Assembly: GCF_004570345.1 (NCBI RefSeq)
Contig: NZ_SPQM01000050.1
Location: 1 to 32,795 of the forward strand
Length of the DNA stretch: 32,795 nucleotides
Source: Blastococcus sp. CT_GayMR20
Lineage (GTDB): Bacteria > Actinomycetota > Actinomycetes > Mycobacteriales > Geodermatophilaceae
Direction: 5' to 3'
Within the stretch, counting starts at the first letter, position 1; every line of letters begins with the position of its first letter. The position numbers were made by a program, and so were the translations under genes. The notes beneath the pieces were generated by a model. The model saw only the letters and a program-made list of their open reading frames with translations, did no database searches and was not told the DNA's origin. Of the stretch, positions 7,632 to 14,339 are shown piece by piece.

Positions 7632-8210
7632 ATGGGCAGTGTGCAGGCGGCCGTGCTGGAGTTCGACGAGGAGGTCCAGGCGCCGTGGCGGCCGCGGCTG
7701 GTGTCGGACGAGCGGATCGGCGGTGTGGCGGTCCGCCCGCCGCGGCCGCACCCCTCGCGGCGCAGCGGCTCCCGGGTCGGGGCCTGCCGCCCCGGTGAGC
7801 TCCCGGCGGTCCCTGGACGTCGCCGGCCGCCGGCGTCGCGCGCAGCCCGGGTGTCGCCGCCTCCGAGGTCCAGCGGAGTCCCCGCGGCACGACGTCCGAT
7901 CCCCGGCCGGGTGGTCGGGTCACGTCTCCGGCTGACCCGCCGTGCCCGGCGGCTGGCCGTCGTCCTGGTGCTGGCCGGCGGAGTGGCGCTCGGGTCGTGG
8001 CTCGGGCCGCTCCTCGCCGGAGGCGGCGGAGGGGATCTCCGACTGGCGGGGGTCACCAGTGTGGTCGTGCAGCCCGGCGACACGCTGTGGTCGATCGCCG
8101 CGTCTTTGGAGGGAGGCGGCGACGTGCGGGCGGTCGTCGACGAGATCCAGCAGCTCAACGGCCTCGACGATGCCGTCCTCGTCCCGGGTCGGACCCTCCT
8201 GCTGCCGTGA
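7632..8210 (+). CDS. SOS-controlled membrane LysM protein, likely cell-division inhibitor (ChiZ/Rv2719c-like)
   Basis: A 192-residue protein divergent from lexA. Layout: cytoplasmic Arg/Pro-rich N-terminal half (1-105), one membrane helix (about 108-129), a Gly-rich linker, and an extracytoplasmic LysM domain (143-192; VVVQPGDTLWSIAASL) that would bind peptidoglycan. The same gene position, topology and SOS control are known for Mycobacterium Rv2719c (ChiZ) and, by role, Corynebacterium DivS and Bacillus YneA, which stop division during DNA damage. Two exact LexA boxes lie upstream. The ATG is preceded by GGGAGG with suitable spacing. I see no separate hydrolase domain, so cell-wall cleavage is not supported by sequence. 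Function is inferred from context. Confidence 0.85.
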   Translation: MGSVQAAVLEFDEEVQAPWRPRLVSDERIGGVAVRPPRPHPSRRSGSRVGACRPGELPAVPGRRRPPASRAARVSPPPRSSGVPAARRPIPGRVVGSRLRLTRRARRLAVVLVLAGGVALGSWLGPLLAGGGGGDLRLAGVTSVVVQPGDTLWSIAASLEGGGDVRAVVDEIQQLNGLDDAVLVPGRTLLLP

Positions 8211-8223
8211 CCGGTGCAGTGGT

Positions 8224-8247
8224 GGGCCCCGCAGCCCCGCGGGGTCC
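8224..8247 (+). terminator. Hairpin after the LysM gene
   Basis: A 9-bp stem (GGGCCCCGC with GCGGGGTCC, one G-T pair) and a 6-base loop, 13 bases after the stop. No T-run. Confidence 0.45.
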
Positions 8248-8391
8248 GGCCCCGGCCGGTGGCGCGGGCGTCCGACGGTCGGCATAGCTCGTGCTGTCGC
8301 GCGCGCCACGGCAGAAGGTCCACAACGTCCGGGGTCGACTTCGTCAACCCTCAGTGCGGGCGCGTTCACACTCTGTGGTCGGTCGAGCGCT

Positions 8392-8397
8392 TACGGT
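8392..8397 (+). promoter_or_regulatory. -10 element (TACGGT) of the Arg-rich repeat protein gene, leaderless layout
   Basis: The same hexamer and the same six-base distance to a GTG (8404) as at 4845-4857. This decides the start of the next gene. TTCACA at 8365-8370 is the nearest -35-like sequence but is 21 bp away. Confidence 0.55.
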
Positions 8398-8403
8398 CGT
8401 CGC

Positions 8404-9270
8404 GTGTCAGGCGCCATGGAGAACCGAGCAGCTGTGTTCACCAGTCAACCCCAAGCGGTCGAGGTCTATCAGGCGGGAGCCTGGTGGGCCGGCGAGCTGC
8501 TCGGGTGGCGTCACGACGTGAACGGCTCGTGCCAGGTCTGGGTGCGCGTCGTCCTGGGTGGGGTCGAGGAGACCGCGTGGACCGACCTCACCACCCTCCG
8601 TCTGCCCGAGCGGCACCTCTCGGTGGCCACAGGGCCGGCCGCCCACGGTCCGGCGACGCAGGAGATGTCCGTCGCCCGGCACCCCGCCGGTCGTCGCGCG
8701 CGCTCGGCCGCTTCCGACGCCGACGCGACCACCGGGTTGCCCCTCGTCCGTGACCTCAGCGTGGTCCCCGACCTTCCCGCGAGCGGTGGGCGCCGCACCG
8801 CGGACGAGACGGCACAGTTCGCCTCGGTGGGCAGGCGGCGCGCGCCCGAATCGGCGCAGTCCCCGGCCGGAGGCCGGCGGCGGGCGCCGGAGGAGGTTGC
8901 CGGGTCGACTGCCGGCGGTCGGCGTCGTGCCCCCGAGGGCGCTCCGGCGGCGGCTCCCCGGGGTGGCGCTGCCGGTCGTCACCGCGCGGGTGGTGACCCC
9001 GGCCGGCACCGCACTGCGGACACCGGCCTGTTCCCGGTCGTCTCCGGTCCGGTCGAGTCGCGGCCGACCCCGCCGGCGCCCCGTGCCCCACGGTCGGCGC
9101 CCCCCGTCCACACGCCGGGCCCCGACCGCGCACTCGAGGCGCGTCCGGGTGAGGGCTGGACCGTTCCCGCGGGCCTCGACCCCGATCTGCTGACCCGGCC
9201 GATGCGGCTCAGCGACCAGGCTCCGCACGCCCGCCGTCCCCGCGTCGACGGGTCCGTCGCCGGCGTCTGA
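8404..9270 (+). CDS. Unrecognised protein: small N-terminal domain plus Arg-rich repeat tail
   Basis: A 288-residue protein I cannot name. Residues 18-70 (VEVYQAGAWWAGELLGWRHD, then VWVRVVLGGVEETAWTDLTTLRLPE) look like a small folded domain with many Trp, probably a beta barrel. The remaining 215 residues are low complexity, Arg/Pro/Ala-rich, with three close copies of GGRRRAPE about 16-18 residues apart, a degenerate upstream copy (GGRRTADE) and weaker ones after it (AGRHRAGG, PGRHRTAD). The tail is strongly basic and may bind nucleic acid or the membrane; that is a guess. It lies alone between the SOS-linked LysM gene and nrdR and has its own promoter and terminator. ATG 8416 is an alternative start. 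Confidence 0.65.
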   Translation: MSGAMENRAAVFTSQPQAVEVYQAGAWWAGELLGWRHDVNGSCQVWVRVVLGGVEETAWTDLTTLRLPERHLSVATGPAAHGPATQEMSVARHPAGRRARSAASDADATTGLPLVRDLSVVPDLPASGGRRTADETAQFASVGRRRAPESAQSPAGGRRRAPEEVAGSTAGGRRRAPEGAPAAAPRGGAAGRHRAGGDPGRHRTADTGLFPVVSGPVESRPTPPAPRAPRSAPPVHTPGPDRALEARPGEGWTVPAGLDPDLLTRPMRLSDQAPHARRPRVDGSVAGV

Positions 9271-9275
9271 GCAGC

Positions 9276-9296
9276 CGTGCCGACGGCGTCGGCACG
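9276..9296 (+). terminator. Hairpin terminator after the Arg-rich repeat protein gene
   Basis: A perfect 9-bp stem, CGTGCCGAC and GTCGGCACG, with a 3-base loop, five bases after the stop. No T-run follows. Confidence 0.65.
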
Positions 9297-9569
9297 CAGG
9301 GGAGTCGTCGACGACGGCTCACGGGCCACCGTCCAGGGCGAGGGCCCCGTCGGCACGCCCTCGTCCCGTTCGGCCGCGCCCCGGTGGGTGCCATGGCCGG
9401 GGGTCGTCCTGGGGCGGTCCCCCGTACCGCCGCCGTGGGGGTGTCGGTGGCCGTCGACCGTCCTCGTGGACGCCTCGGCGCGTCGTCGCGGCGTGTCGTG
9501 TGACTCGTGGGGAGCGATGTCCTCCCTGGTCACGGCAGTGTCAGGGTGGAACACGCCGACGGCTCAATC
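9297..9569. other. Intergenic stretch without a recognisable gene
   Basis: About 270 bases between the hairpin at 9276-9296 and the nrdR promoter. The open frames here are Arg/Pro-rich with poor codon bias and no ribosome-binding site. I see no gene and no tRNA. Confidence 0.6.
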
Positions 9570-9571
9570 GC

Positions 9572-9601
9572 TTGCACATCTTGTGTGGGCAAGCCTAGGG
9601 T
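9572..9601 (+). promoter_or_regulatory. Probable nrdR-nrdJ promoter
   Basis: TTGCAC (9572-9577) and TAGGGT (9596-9601) are 18 bp apart. The start of transcription would be near 9608, leaving a leader of about 138 bases. The local base composition is clearly more AT-rich than the surroundings. The two candidate NrdR boxes overlap the -35 and the start site. Confidence 0.55.
9575..9585. promoter_or_regulatory. Candidate NrdR box 1 (CACA-N3-TGTG)
   Basis: The inverted repeat CACATCTTGTG is centred on 9580 and overlaps the -35. It resembles the core of the actinobacterial NrdR box and pairs with the repeat centred 32 bp downstream, about three helical turns, the spacing expected for NrdR box pairs. 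Confidence 0.6.
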
Positions 9602-9605
9602 TCCC

Positions 9606-9618
9606 CTACATCTAGTAG
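9606..9618. promoter_or_regulatory. Candidate NrdR box 2 (CTAC-N5-GTAG)
   Basis: The inverted repeat CTACATCTAGTAG is centred on 9612, over the predicted start of transcription. It shares the ACATCT core with box 1. Confidence 0.6.
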
Positions 9619-9665
9619 TTACAGAGTTGTAAGCCCGTCCACAGGCCCGTCCTCAGGTTCTCCCC

Positions 9666-9686
9666 GGGACATCCACCGGATGTCCC
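9666..9686 (+). other. Perfect hairpin in the nrdR leader
   Basis: GGGACATCC and GGATGTCCC form a 9-bp stem with a 3-base loop, inside the predicted leader and 45 bases before the AAGGAGGTGG of nrdR. It could be an attenuator or simply an RNA-stabilising hairpin. Confidence 0.5.
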
Positions 9687-9730
9687 CAGGAGGGTCCACA
9701 GACGAGCCGGGCGAGCAGTCGGGATCCCGG

Positions 9731-9740
9731 AAGGAGGTGG
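9731..9740 (+). promoter_or_regulatory. Ribosome-binding site that sets the nrdR start
   Basis: AAGGAGGTGG, nearly a full anti-16S match, five bases before the GTG at 9746. It rules out the in-frame ATG at 9680, which would add 22 non-conserved residues before the Zn ribbon. Confidence 0.85.
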
Positions 9741-9745
9741 CCCCA

Positions 9746-10303
9746 GTGCGTTGCCCGTTCTGCCACAACGCCGACAGCCGGGTCATCGACTCGCGGGAGG
9801 CCGACGAGGGCGCGACCACGCGTCGCCGTCGTTCGTGCCCCCAGTGCGGACGCCGGTTCACCACCGTGGAGGAAGCGGTCCTCGCCGTCGTCAAGCGCAG
9901 CGGCGTCAGCGAGCCGTTCAACCGGTCCAAGGTCGTGGCCGGCGTGCGGCGCGCCTGCCAGGGCAGGCCGGTCGACGAGGACCAGCTGCAGCTGCTGGCC
10001 CAGCAGGTGGAGGACGCCGTCCGTGCCACCGGTGCGGCCGAGGTGCCGAGCAACGAGGTCGGCCTGGCCATCCTCCGGCCGCTGCGCGAGCTCGACGAGG
10101 TGGCCTACCTCCGCTTCGCGAGCGTGTACCGCGCGTTCACGTCGCTCGAGGACTTCGAGAAGGAGATCACCGAGCTCCGGGCCCGCCACCTCAGCGGGGG
10201 GACCCCACCGCTGCCGGGCATGCAGGACAGCCCGCCGCTCGTCCGCCGACGCAGTCCCGCACCCCGGCAGGCCGCCGCCGACGCCGGCCCCGCCGGCACC
10301 TGA
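9746..10303 (+). CDS. nrdR: Transcriptional repressor NrdR
   Basis: NrdR is a nucleotide-sensing repressor of ribonucleotide reductase genes. The protein is 185 residues: an N-terminal zinc ribbon with C3-x2-C6 and C31-x2-C34 ([30 protein letters not shown]) followed by an ATP-cone domain (about 48-139; [21 protein letters not shown]), which binds ATP or dATP. The last 45 residues are a Pro/Arg/Ala-rich tail, somewhat longer than in many relatives. GTG 9746 follows an excellent ribosome-binding site and places the zinc ribbon at the very N-terminus, as in the family. It is followed after 93 bp by nrdJ, the usual nrdR-nrdJ arrangement of actinomycetes. Confidence 0.97.
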   Translation: MRCPFCHNADSRVIDSREADEGATTRRRRSCPQCGRRFTTVEEAVLAVVKRSGVSEPFNRSKVVAGVRRACQGRPVDEDQLQLLAQQVEDAVRATGAAEVPSNEVGLAILRPLRELDEVAYLRFASVYRAFTSLEDFEKEITELRARHLSGGTPPLPGMQDSPPLVRRRSPAPRQAAADAGPAGT

Positions 10304-10351
10304 GAACTGTCAGTACCGACCGCTACAACACAACCAGCGCACGACCAGGAA

Positions 10352-10370
10352 GCGGCTCTTCCCCAGCCGC
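10352..10370 (+). other. Small hairpin between nrdR and nrdJ
   Basis: GCGGCT and AGCCGC pair around a pyrimidine-rich 7-base loop, 26 bases before the nrdJ start. It may tune read-through or message stability. No B12-box sequence is seen in this 93-bp gap. Confidence 0.3.
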
Positions 10371-10396
10371 CGAGTCACGACACCAAGGAGAGCTCC

Positions 10397-13273
10397 GTGA
10401 CCGAAACCGAGGATCGCTTGTCAGGCCGAACGCGTCGTGCCACCAAGGTGCCGACGCGGGGGAAGGGCCTGAAGATCAAGCGCGTCTTCACCACCGCCGG
10501 TGTGCACCCGTACGACGAGGTCACCTGGGAGCGCCGCGACGTCGTCATGACGAACTGGCGCGACGGCTCGATCAACTTCGAGCAGCGCGGTGTGGAGTTC
10601 CCCTCCGAGTGGAGCATCAACGCCACGAACATCGTCACCACGAAGTACTTCCGCGGGGCCGTCGGCCAGCCGCAGCGGGAGAGCAGCCTGCGTCAGCTCA
10701 TCGACCGGGTCGTGCTCACCTACGGCGCGGCCGGGCGTGAGCACGGGTACTTCGCCAGCGAGGGCGACGCGGAGATCTTCGAGCACGAGCTCACCTGGAT
10801 GCTGCTGCACCAGGTCTTCAGCTTCAACTCCCCGGTCTGGTTCAACGTCGGCACGAGCGCTCCACAGCAGGTCAGCGCCTGCTTCATCCTCGCCGTCGAC
10901 GACGAGATGGACTCGATCCTCAACTGGTACCGCGAGGAGGGCCTCATCTTCAAGGGCGGCTCCGGTGCCGGCCTGAACCTCTCCCGCATCCGCTCCTCCA
11001 AGGAGCTCCTCTCCTCCGGCGGCACGGCCTCGGGCCCCGTCAGCTTCATGCGCGGCGCCGACGCGTCGGCCGGCACCATCAAGTCCGGTGGCGCGACCCG
11101 CCGCGCGGCGAAGATGGTCGTCCTCGACATCGACCACCCCGACATCGAGGAGTTCATCGAGACCAAGGCGCGCGAGGAGAACAAGATCCGCGCCCTGCGC
11201 GACGCGGGCTACGACATGGACCTCGGCGGCAAGGACATCACCAGCGTCCAGTACCAGAACGCCAACAACTCCGTCCGCGTCTCCGACGAGTTCATGCGCG
11301 CGGTGGAGGAGGGCACGGAGTTCGGCCTGCGGGCCCGCATCGACGGCTCGGTCATCGAGACCGTTGACGCCAAGACCCTCTTCCGCAAGGTCACCCAGGC
11401 CGCGTGGGAGTGCGCCGACCCCGGCATCCAGTACGACGACACGATCAACGACTGGCACACCAACCCCGAGACGGGCCGGATCAATGCGTCCAACCCCTGC
11501 TCGGAGTACATGAGCCTGGACAACAGCTCGTGCAACCTGGCGTCGCTGAACCTCATGAAGTTCCTGAAGAGCGACGGCACCTTCGACTCGAAGACCTTCG
11601 TGAAGTCCGTCGAGCTGGTCATCACCGCGATGGACATCTCGATCTGCTTCGCCGACTTCCCGACCGAGCCGATCGCCGAGACCACGCGGGCCTACCGCCA
11701 GCTGGGCATCGGCTACGCCAACCTCGGCGCGCTGCTCATGGCGACCGGGCACGCCTACGACTCTCGCGGCGGCCAGACGCTCGCGGCGGCCATCACCTCG
11801 CTGATGACCGGCACCGCGTACCGGCGATCGGCCGAGCTGGCCGGCATCGTCGGCGCGTACGACGGTTTCGCCCGCAACGCCGACGCCCACGCCCGCGTCA
11901 TGCGCAAGCACGCCGCGGCCAACGACGCAATCCGCCCGGTCGGCGCCGACGACGCCGACGTGCTCAAGGCCGCGACGGCCCAGTGGCAGGAGTGCCTGGA
12001 GATCGGCGCCGACAACGGCTGGCGCAACGCGCAGGCCTCGGTGCTGGCCCCCACCGGCACCATCGGCTTCATGATGGACTGCGACACGACCGGCATCGAG
12101 CCGGACTTCTCGCTGGTCAAGTTCAAGAAGCTGGTCGGCGGCGGCTCCATGCAGATCGTCAACCAGACGGTCCCGCGCGCGCTCAAGAGCCTGGGCTACC
12201 AGGACGAGCAGATCGAGGCGATCGTCGAGTTCATCGCCGAGCACGGCCACGTCGTCAACGCCCCGACCCTGCGGCCGGAGCACTACGAGGTGTTCGACTG
12301 CGCGATGGGCGAGCGGGCCATCTCCCCGATGGGCCACGTCCGCATGATGGCCGCGGTCCAGCCGTTCATCTCCGGTGCGATCAGCAAGACGGTGAACATG
12401 CCGGAGTCGGCCACCATCGAAGAGGTCGAGAAGATCTACTTCGAGGGCTGGAAGCTCGGCCTCAAGGCGCTGGCGATCTACCGCGACAACTGCAAGGTGG
12501 GCCAGCCGCTGTCGGACGGCAAGGGCAAGAACGACGGAACCAAGGCCGAGGCCGCCGTCGAGGCGGCTCCGGCTGCGCTCTCGCACCCGGTCCGCAAGCG
12601 GCTGCCGAAGAAGCGGACGAGCGTCACCACCTCGTTCAGCGTCGCCGGTGCCGAGGGCTACATGACCGCCGGCATGTACGAGGACGGCAGCCTCGGCGAG
12701 GTCTTCCTGAAGCTCGGCAAGCAGGGGTCGACCCTCGCCGGCGTGATGGACGCCTTCTCGATCTCGCTCTCGATCGCGCTGCAGCACGGTGTGCCGCTGG
12801 AGACCTACATTCAGAAGTTCACCAACATGCGCTTCGAGCCGGCCGGCATGACCGACGACCCGGACATCCGGATCGCCCAGTCGGTGATGGACTACATCTT
12901 CCGTCGCCTGGCGCTGGACCACCTGCCCGTCGAGAAGCGGGCCGGTCTCGGCATCTTCACCGCCGAGGAGCGGGCCGCGCAGGTCTCCGGCTACGGCAGC
13001 TCCGCCTCGACGGCCACGGTGACCGAGGAGGAGGAGGTCGACCTGGAGCAGCTCCGCAACTCCGCGCCGATCGAGACCGCCAAGGTGGAGGAGAAGGTCA
13101 CTCCGGAGGGCCCGAAGTCGGTCAAGGAGGCCCACTCCTCGGCCGAGCTGCTCGAGCTGGTCACCGGAACCGCCACCGACGCGCCGCTGTGCATGACCTG
13201 CGGCACGAAGATGCGCCCGGCCGGCAGCTGCTACGTCTGCGAGGGCTGCGGCTCCACCAGCGGCTGCAGCTGA
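10397..13273 (+). CDS. nrdJ: Adenosylcobalamin-dependent (class II) ribonucleotide reductase
   Basis: NrdJ reduces ribonucleotides to deoxyribonucleotides with coenzyme B12 and needs no oxygen. The protein has 958 residues, usual for actinobacterial NrdJ. Visible landmarks: FNSPVWFNVG (about 143-152), C162 in SACFILAV as the likely redox cysteine, FKGGSGAGLNLSRIR, the radical-site block N366-P-C368-S-E370 in NPCSEYMSLD, and APTGTIGFMMDCDTTGIEP. A linker rich in charged residues (about 705-740 and 880-925) leads to a C-terminal cysteine cluster (C932, C935 and four more, ending GSTSGCS), the expected thiol relay/zinc tail. GTG 10397 has AAGGAG seven bases upstream. It ends at a strong hairpin. 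Control is probably through the NrdR boxes before nrdR. Confidence 0.97.
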   Translation: MTETEDRLSGRTRRATKVPTRGKGLKIKRVFTTAGVHPYDEVTWERRDVVMTNWRDGSINFEQRGVEFPSEWSINATNIVTTKYFRGAVGQPQRESSLRQLIDRVVLTYGAAGREHGYFASEGDAEIFEHELTWMLLHQVFSFNSPVWFNVGTSAPQQVSACFILAVDDEMDSILNWYREEGLIFKGGSGAGLNLSRIRSSKELLSSGGTASGPVSFMRGADASAGTIKSGGATRRAAKMVVLDIDHPDIEEFIETKAREENKIRALRDAGYDMDLGGKDITSVQYQNANNSVRVSDEFMRAVEEGTEFGLRARIDGSVIETVDAKTLFRKVTQAAWECADPGIQYDDTINDWHTNPETGRINASNPCSEYMSLDNSSCNLASLNLMKFLKSDGTFDSKTFVKSVELVITAMDISICFADFPTEPIAETTRAYRQLGIGYANLGALLMATGHAYDSRGGQTLAAAITSLMTGTAYRRSAELAGIVGAYDGFARNADAHARVMRKHAAANDAIRPVGADDADVLKAATAQWQECLEIGADNGWRNAQASVLAPTGTIGFMMDCDTTGIEPDFSLVKFKKLVGGGSMQIVNQTVPRALKSLGYQDEQIEAIVEFIAEHGHVVNAPTLRPEHYEVFDCAMGERAISPMGHVRMMAAVQPFISGAISKTVNMPESATIEEVEKIYFEGWKLGLKALAIYRDNCKVGQPLSDGKGKNDGTKAEAAVEAAPAALSHPVRKRLPKKRTSVTTSFSVAGAEGYMTAGMYEDGSLGEVFLKLGKQGSTLAGVMDAFSISLSIALQHGVPLETYIQKFTNMRFEPAGMTDDPDIRIAQSVMDYIFRRLALDHLPVEKRAGLGIFTAEERAAQVSGYGSSASTATVTEEEEVDLEQLRNSAPIETAKVEEKVTPEGPKSVKEAHSSAELLELVTGTATDAPLCMTCGTKMRPAGSCYVCEGCGSTSGCS

Positions 13274-13302
13274 TCACCAGCTGACCCGAACGACACCGGC
13301 GC

Positions 13303-13329
13303 CCCGGTCCCGCGATCCGCGGGGCCGGG
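13303..13329 (+). terminator. Hairpin terminator of nrdR-nrdJ
   Basis: A 12-bp stem (13303-13314 with 13318-13329, one G-T pair) and a 3-base loop, 30 bases after the nrdJ stop, followed by a weakly T-rich tail (GTCGTTTCC). Confidence 0.7.
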
Positions 13330-13677
13330 TCGCCGGTCGTTTCCGCACAGCCCTGGGCCTTCCTCGGAGGAGCGACGCGACGGCGCGGACTGCACCGGAG
13401 CCCCCACGGCCGTCCCGCTCGTCATGGGCATGCCGGATGCCGAGTGGTTCGAGGCGGCAGAACGGGCGCAGGTGGTTCTCGGTGGATGCGTGATGGATCG
13501 CGGGCCGCAGCCGGAGTGGGCCTGCCCATCTGTCGGCTTCCACGTGCGTGACACGGTCGACGAGGAGACCGCCACGATGCGGATCACGGCGGTCATCGAG
13601 CCCCCGATGACCGCCGTCGGACGCATCTCGGGCGCATCGGTGCCGGGCGGCGTCGGTGGTCGATGCAGGTCGGTTGC
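13330..13677. other. Intergenic stretch with lower codon bias; no confident gene
   Basis: About 350 bases between the nrdJ terminator and the MBL promoter. A plus-strand frame (from ATG 13424) stays open into the MBL gene, but by my count about a fifth of its codons end in A or T, far more than in neighbouring genes, and it contains a long hairpin (13576-13627). I treat it as non-coding, with the reservation that it might be an odd N-terminal extension or a decayed gene. Confidence 0.55.
13576..13627. repeat. Large imperfect hairpin (13-bp perfect inner stem)
   Basis: The arms 13586-13598 and 13605-13617 are perfect inverse complements (13 bp, loop AGCCCC). After a 4x4 internal loop the outer arms GATGCG (13576-13581) and CGCATC (13622-13627) pair again. 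It is among the strongest hairpins in the window and is not at the end of any gene I recognise. Confidence 0.75.
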
Positions 13678-13683
13678 TAGCGT
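13678..13683 (+). promoter_or_regulatory. -10 element (TAGCGT) of the MBL-fold gene, leaderless layout
   Basis: TAGCGT matches TAnnnT and lies seven bases before GTG 13691. It supports that GTG over upstream in-frame starts. Confidence 0.5.
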
Positions 13684-13690
13684 CCGCCAG

Positions 13691-14269
13691 GTGGCCGAGC
13701 TGGAGCGAACCGCACGCGTCGACGTCCTGGTCGAGGGCTACGTGCGCATGCCGCACGTCGCGGGCACGGTGAGCCTCGTCCGCGACGCCGACCGGGTCGT
13801 CATCGTCGACCCGGGCATGGTGGCCGACCGCGACCTCATCCTCCGCCCGCTCGCCGAGCTGGGTGTCCGCCCCGAGGACGTGACCGACGTCGTCGTCAGC
13901 CACCACCACCTCGACCACACCCTCAACGTCGCGCTCTTCCCCGTGGTCCCGGTGCACGACTTCCAGTCCGTGATCGAGGGCCACACGTTCATCCGCCGGC
14001 CCGCCGACGGGGTGCAGCTCTCGCCGAGCATCCGGCTGCTCGCCACACCCGGGCACACGCCGCAGGACATCACCACGCTCGTCGGCACCCCCGACGACGT
14101 CATGGCGCTCACGCACCTGTGGTGGACGGAGCAGGGGCCCGCCGACGACCCGTACTGCACCGACCGGGAACTCCTGCGGCAGCAGCGGGAGCGGGTCCTC
14201 GACGTCGCCACGCTGATCGTCTGCGCGCACGGACCCGCCTTCCGGCCGAACGGGTCCACGCCCCGCTGA
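13691..14269 (+). CDS. MBL-fold (metallo-beta-lactamase-like) hydrolase, MBLAC1-like
   Basis: A short 192-residue metallohydrolase. The metal-binding signature HxHxDH is S-H71-H-H73-L-D75-H76; further ligands are H122 in TPGHT and H180 in VCAHGPAF. The bridging Asp that normally follows a Gly in the next strand (GD) is not seen: the matching place reads ALT-H142-LWW. The compact form and the PGHTPQDITTLV block resemble the MBLAC1-like group, whose substrates vary. The start is GTG 13691, set by the -10 hexamer seven bases upstream and by the family's usual N-terminus; a frame open further upstream is not convincing. It is a single-gene unit closed by a hairpin. Substrate unknown. Confidence 0.82.
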   Translation: MAELERTARVDVLVEGYVRMPHVAGTVSLVRDADRVVIVDPGMVADRDLILRPLAELGVRPEDVTDVVVSHHHLDHTLNVALFPVVPVHDFQSVIEGHTFIRRPADGVQLSPSIRLLATPGHTPQDITTLVGTPDDVMALTHLWWTEQGPADDPYCTDRELLRQQRERVLDVATLIVCAHGPAFRPNGSTPR

Positions 14270-14275
14270 GGCCCC

Positions 14276-14303
14276 GGCACCGACACGCGTGCCCGTCGGT
14301 GCC
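14276..14303 (+). terminator. Hairpin terminator of the MBL-fold gene
   Basis: GGCACCGAC and GTCGGTGCC form a perfect 9-bp stem with a 10-base loop, six bases after the stop. Confidence 0.6.
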
Positions 14304-14326
14304 CCGGACCCCCGCCGCTGCTCATC

Positions 14327-14332
14327 TAGCCT
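14327..14332 (+). promoter_or_regulatory. -10 element (TAGCCT) of the DUF817 gene, leaderless layout
   Basis: TAGCCT matches TAnnnT and is seven bases before the ATG at 14340; there is no ribosome-binding site in the gap. Confidence 0.5.
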
Positions 14333-14339
14333 GTCGCGG

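Noticed and set aside
9277..9615. Plus-strand frame of 112 codons downstream of the Arg-rich repeat gene
   Set aside because: It starts inside a terminator hairpin, has no ribosome-binding site, and runs through the nrdR promoter and operator.
10304..10396. Cobalamin riboswitch before nrdJ
   Set aside because: The 93-bp gap is too short and shows no B12-box sequence; the nrdR leader does not show one either.
13424..13690. 89-codon N-terminal extension of the MBL protein
   Set aside because: About a fifth of its codons end in A or T, unlike all neighbours; it contains a long hairpin, and a leaderless-type -10 precedes GTG 13691. I keep it as an open question rather than a gene.
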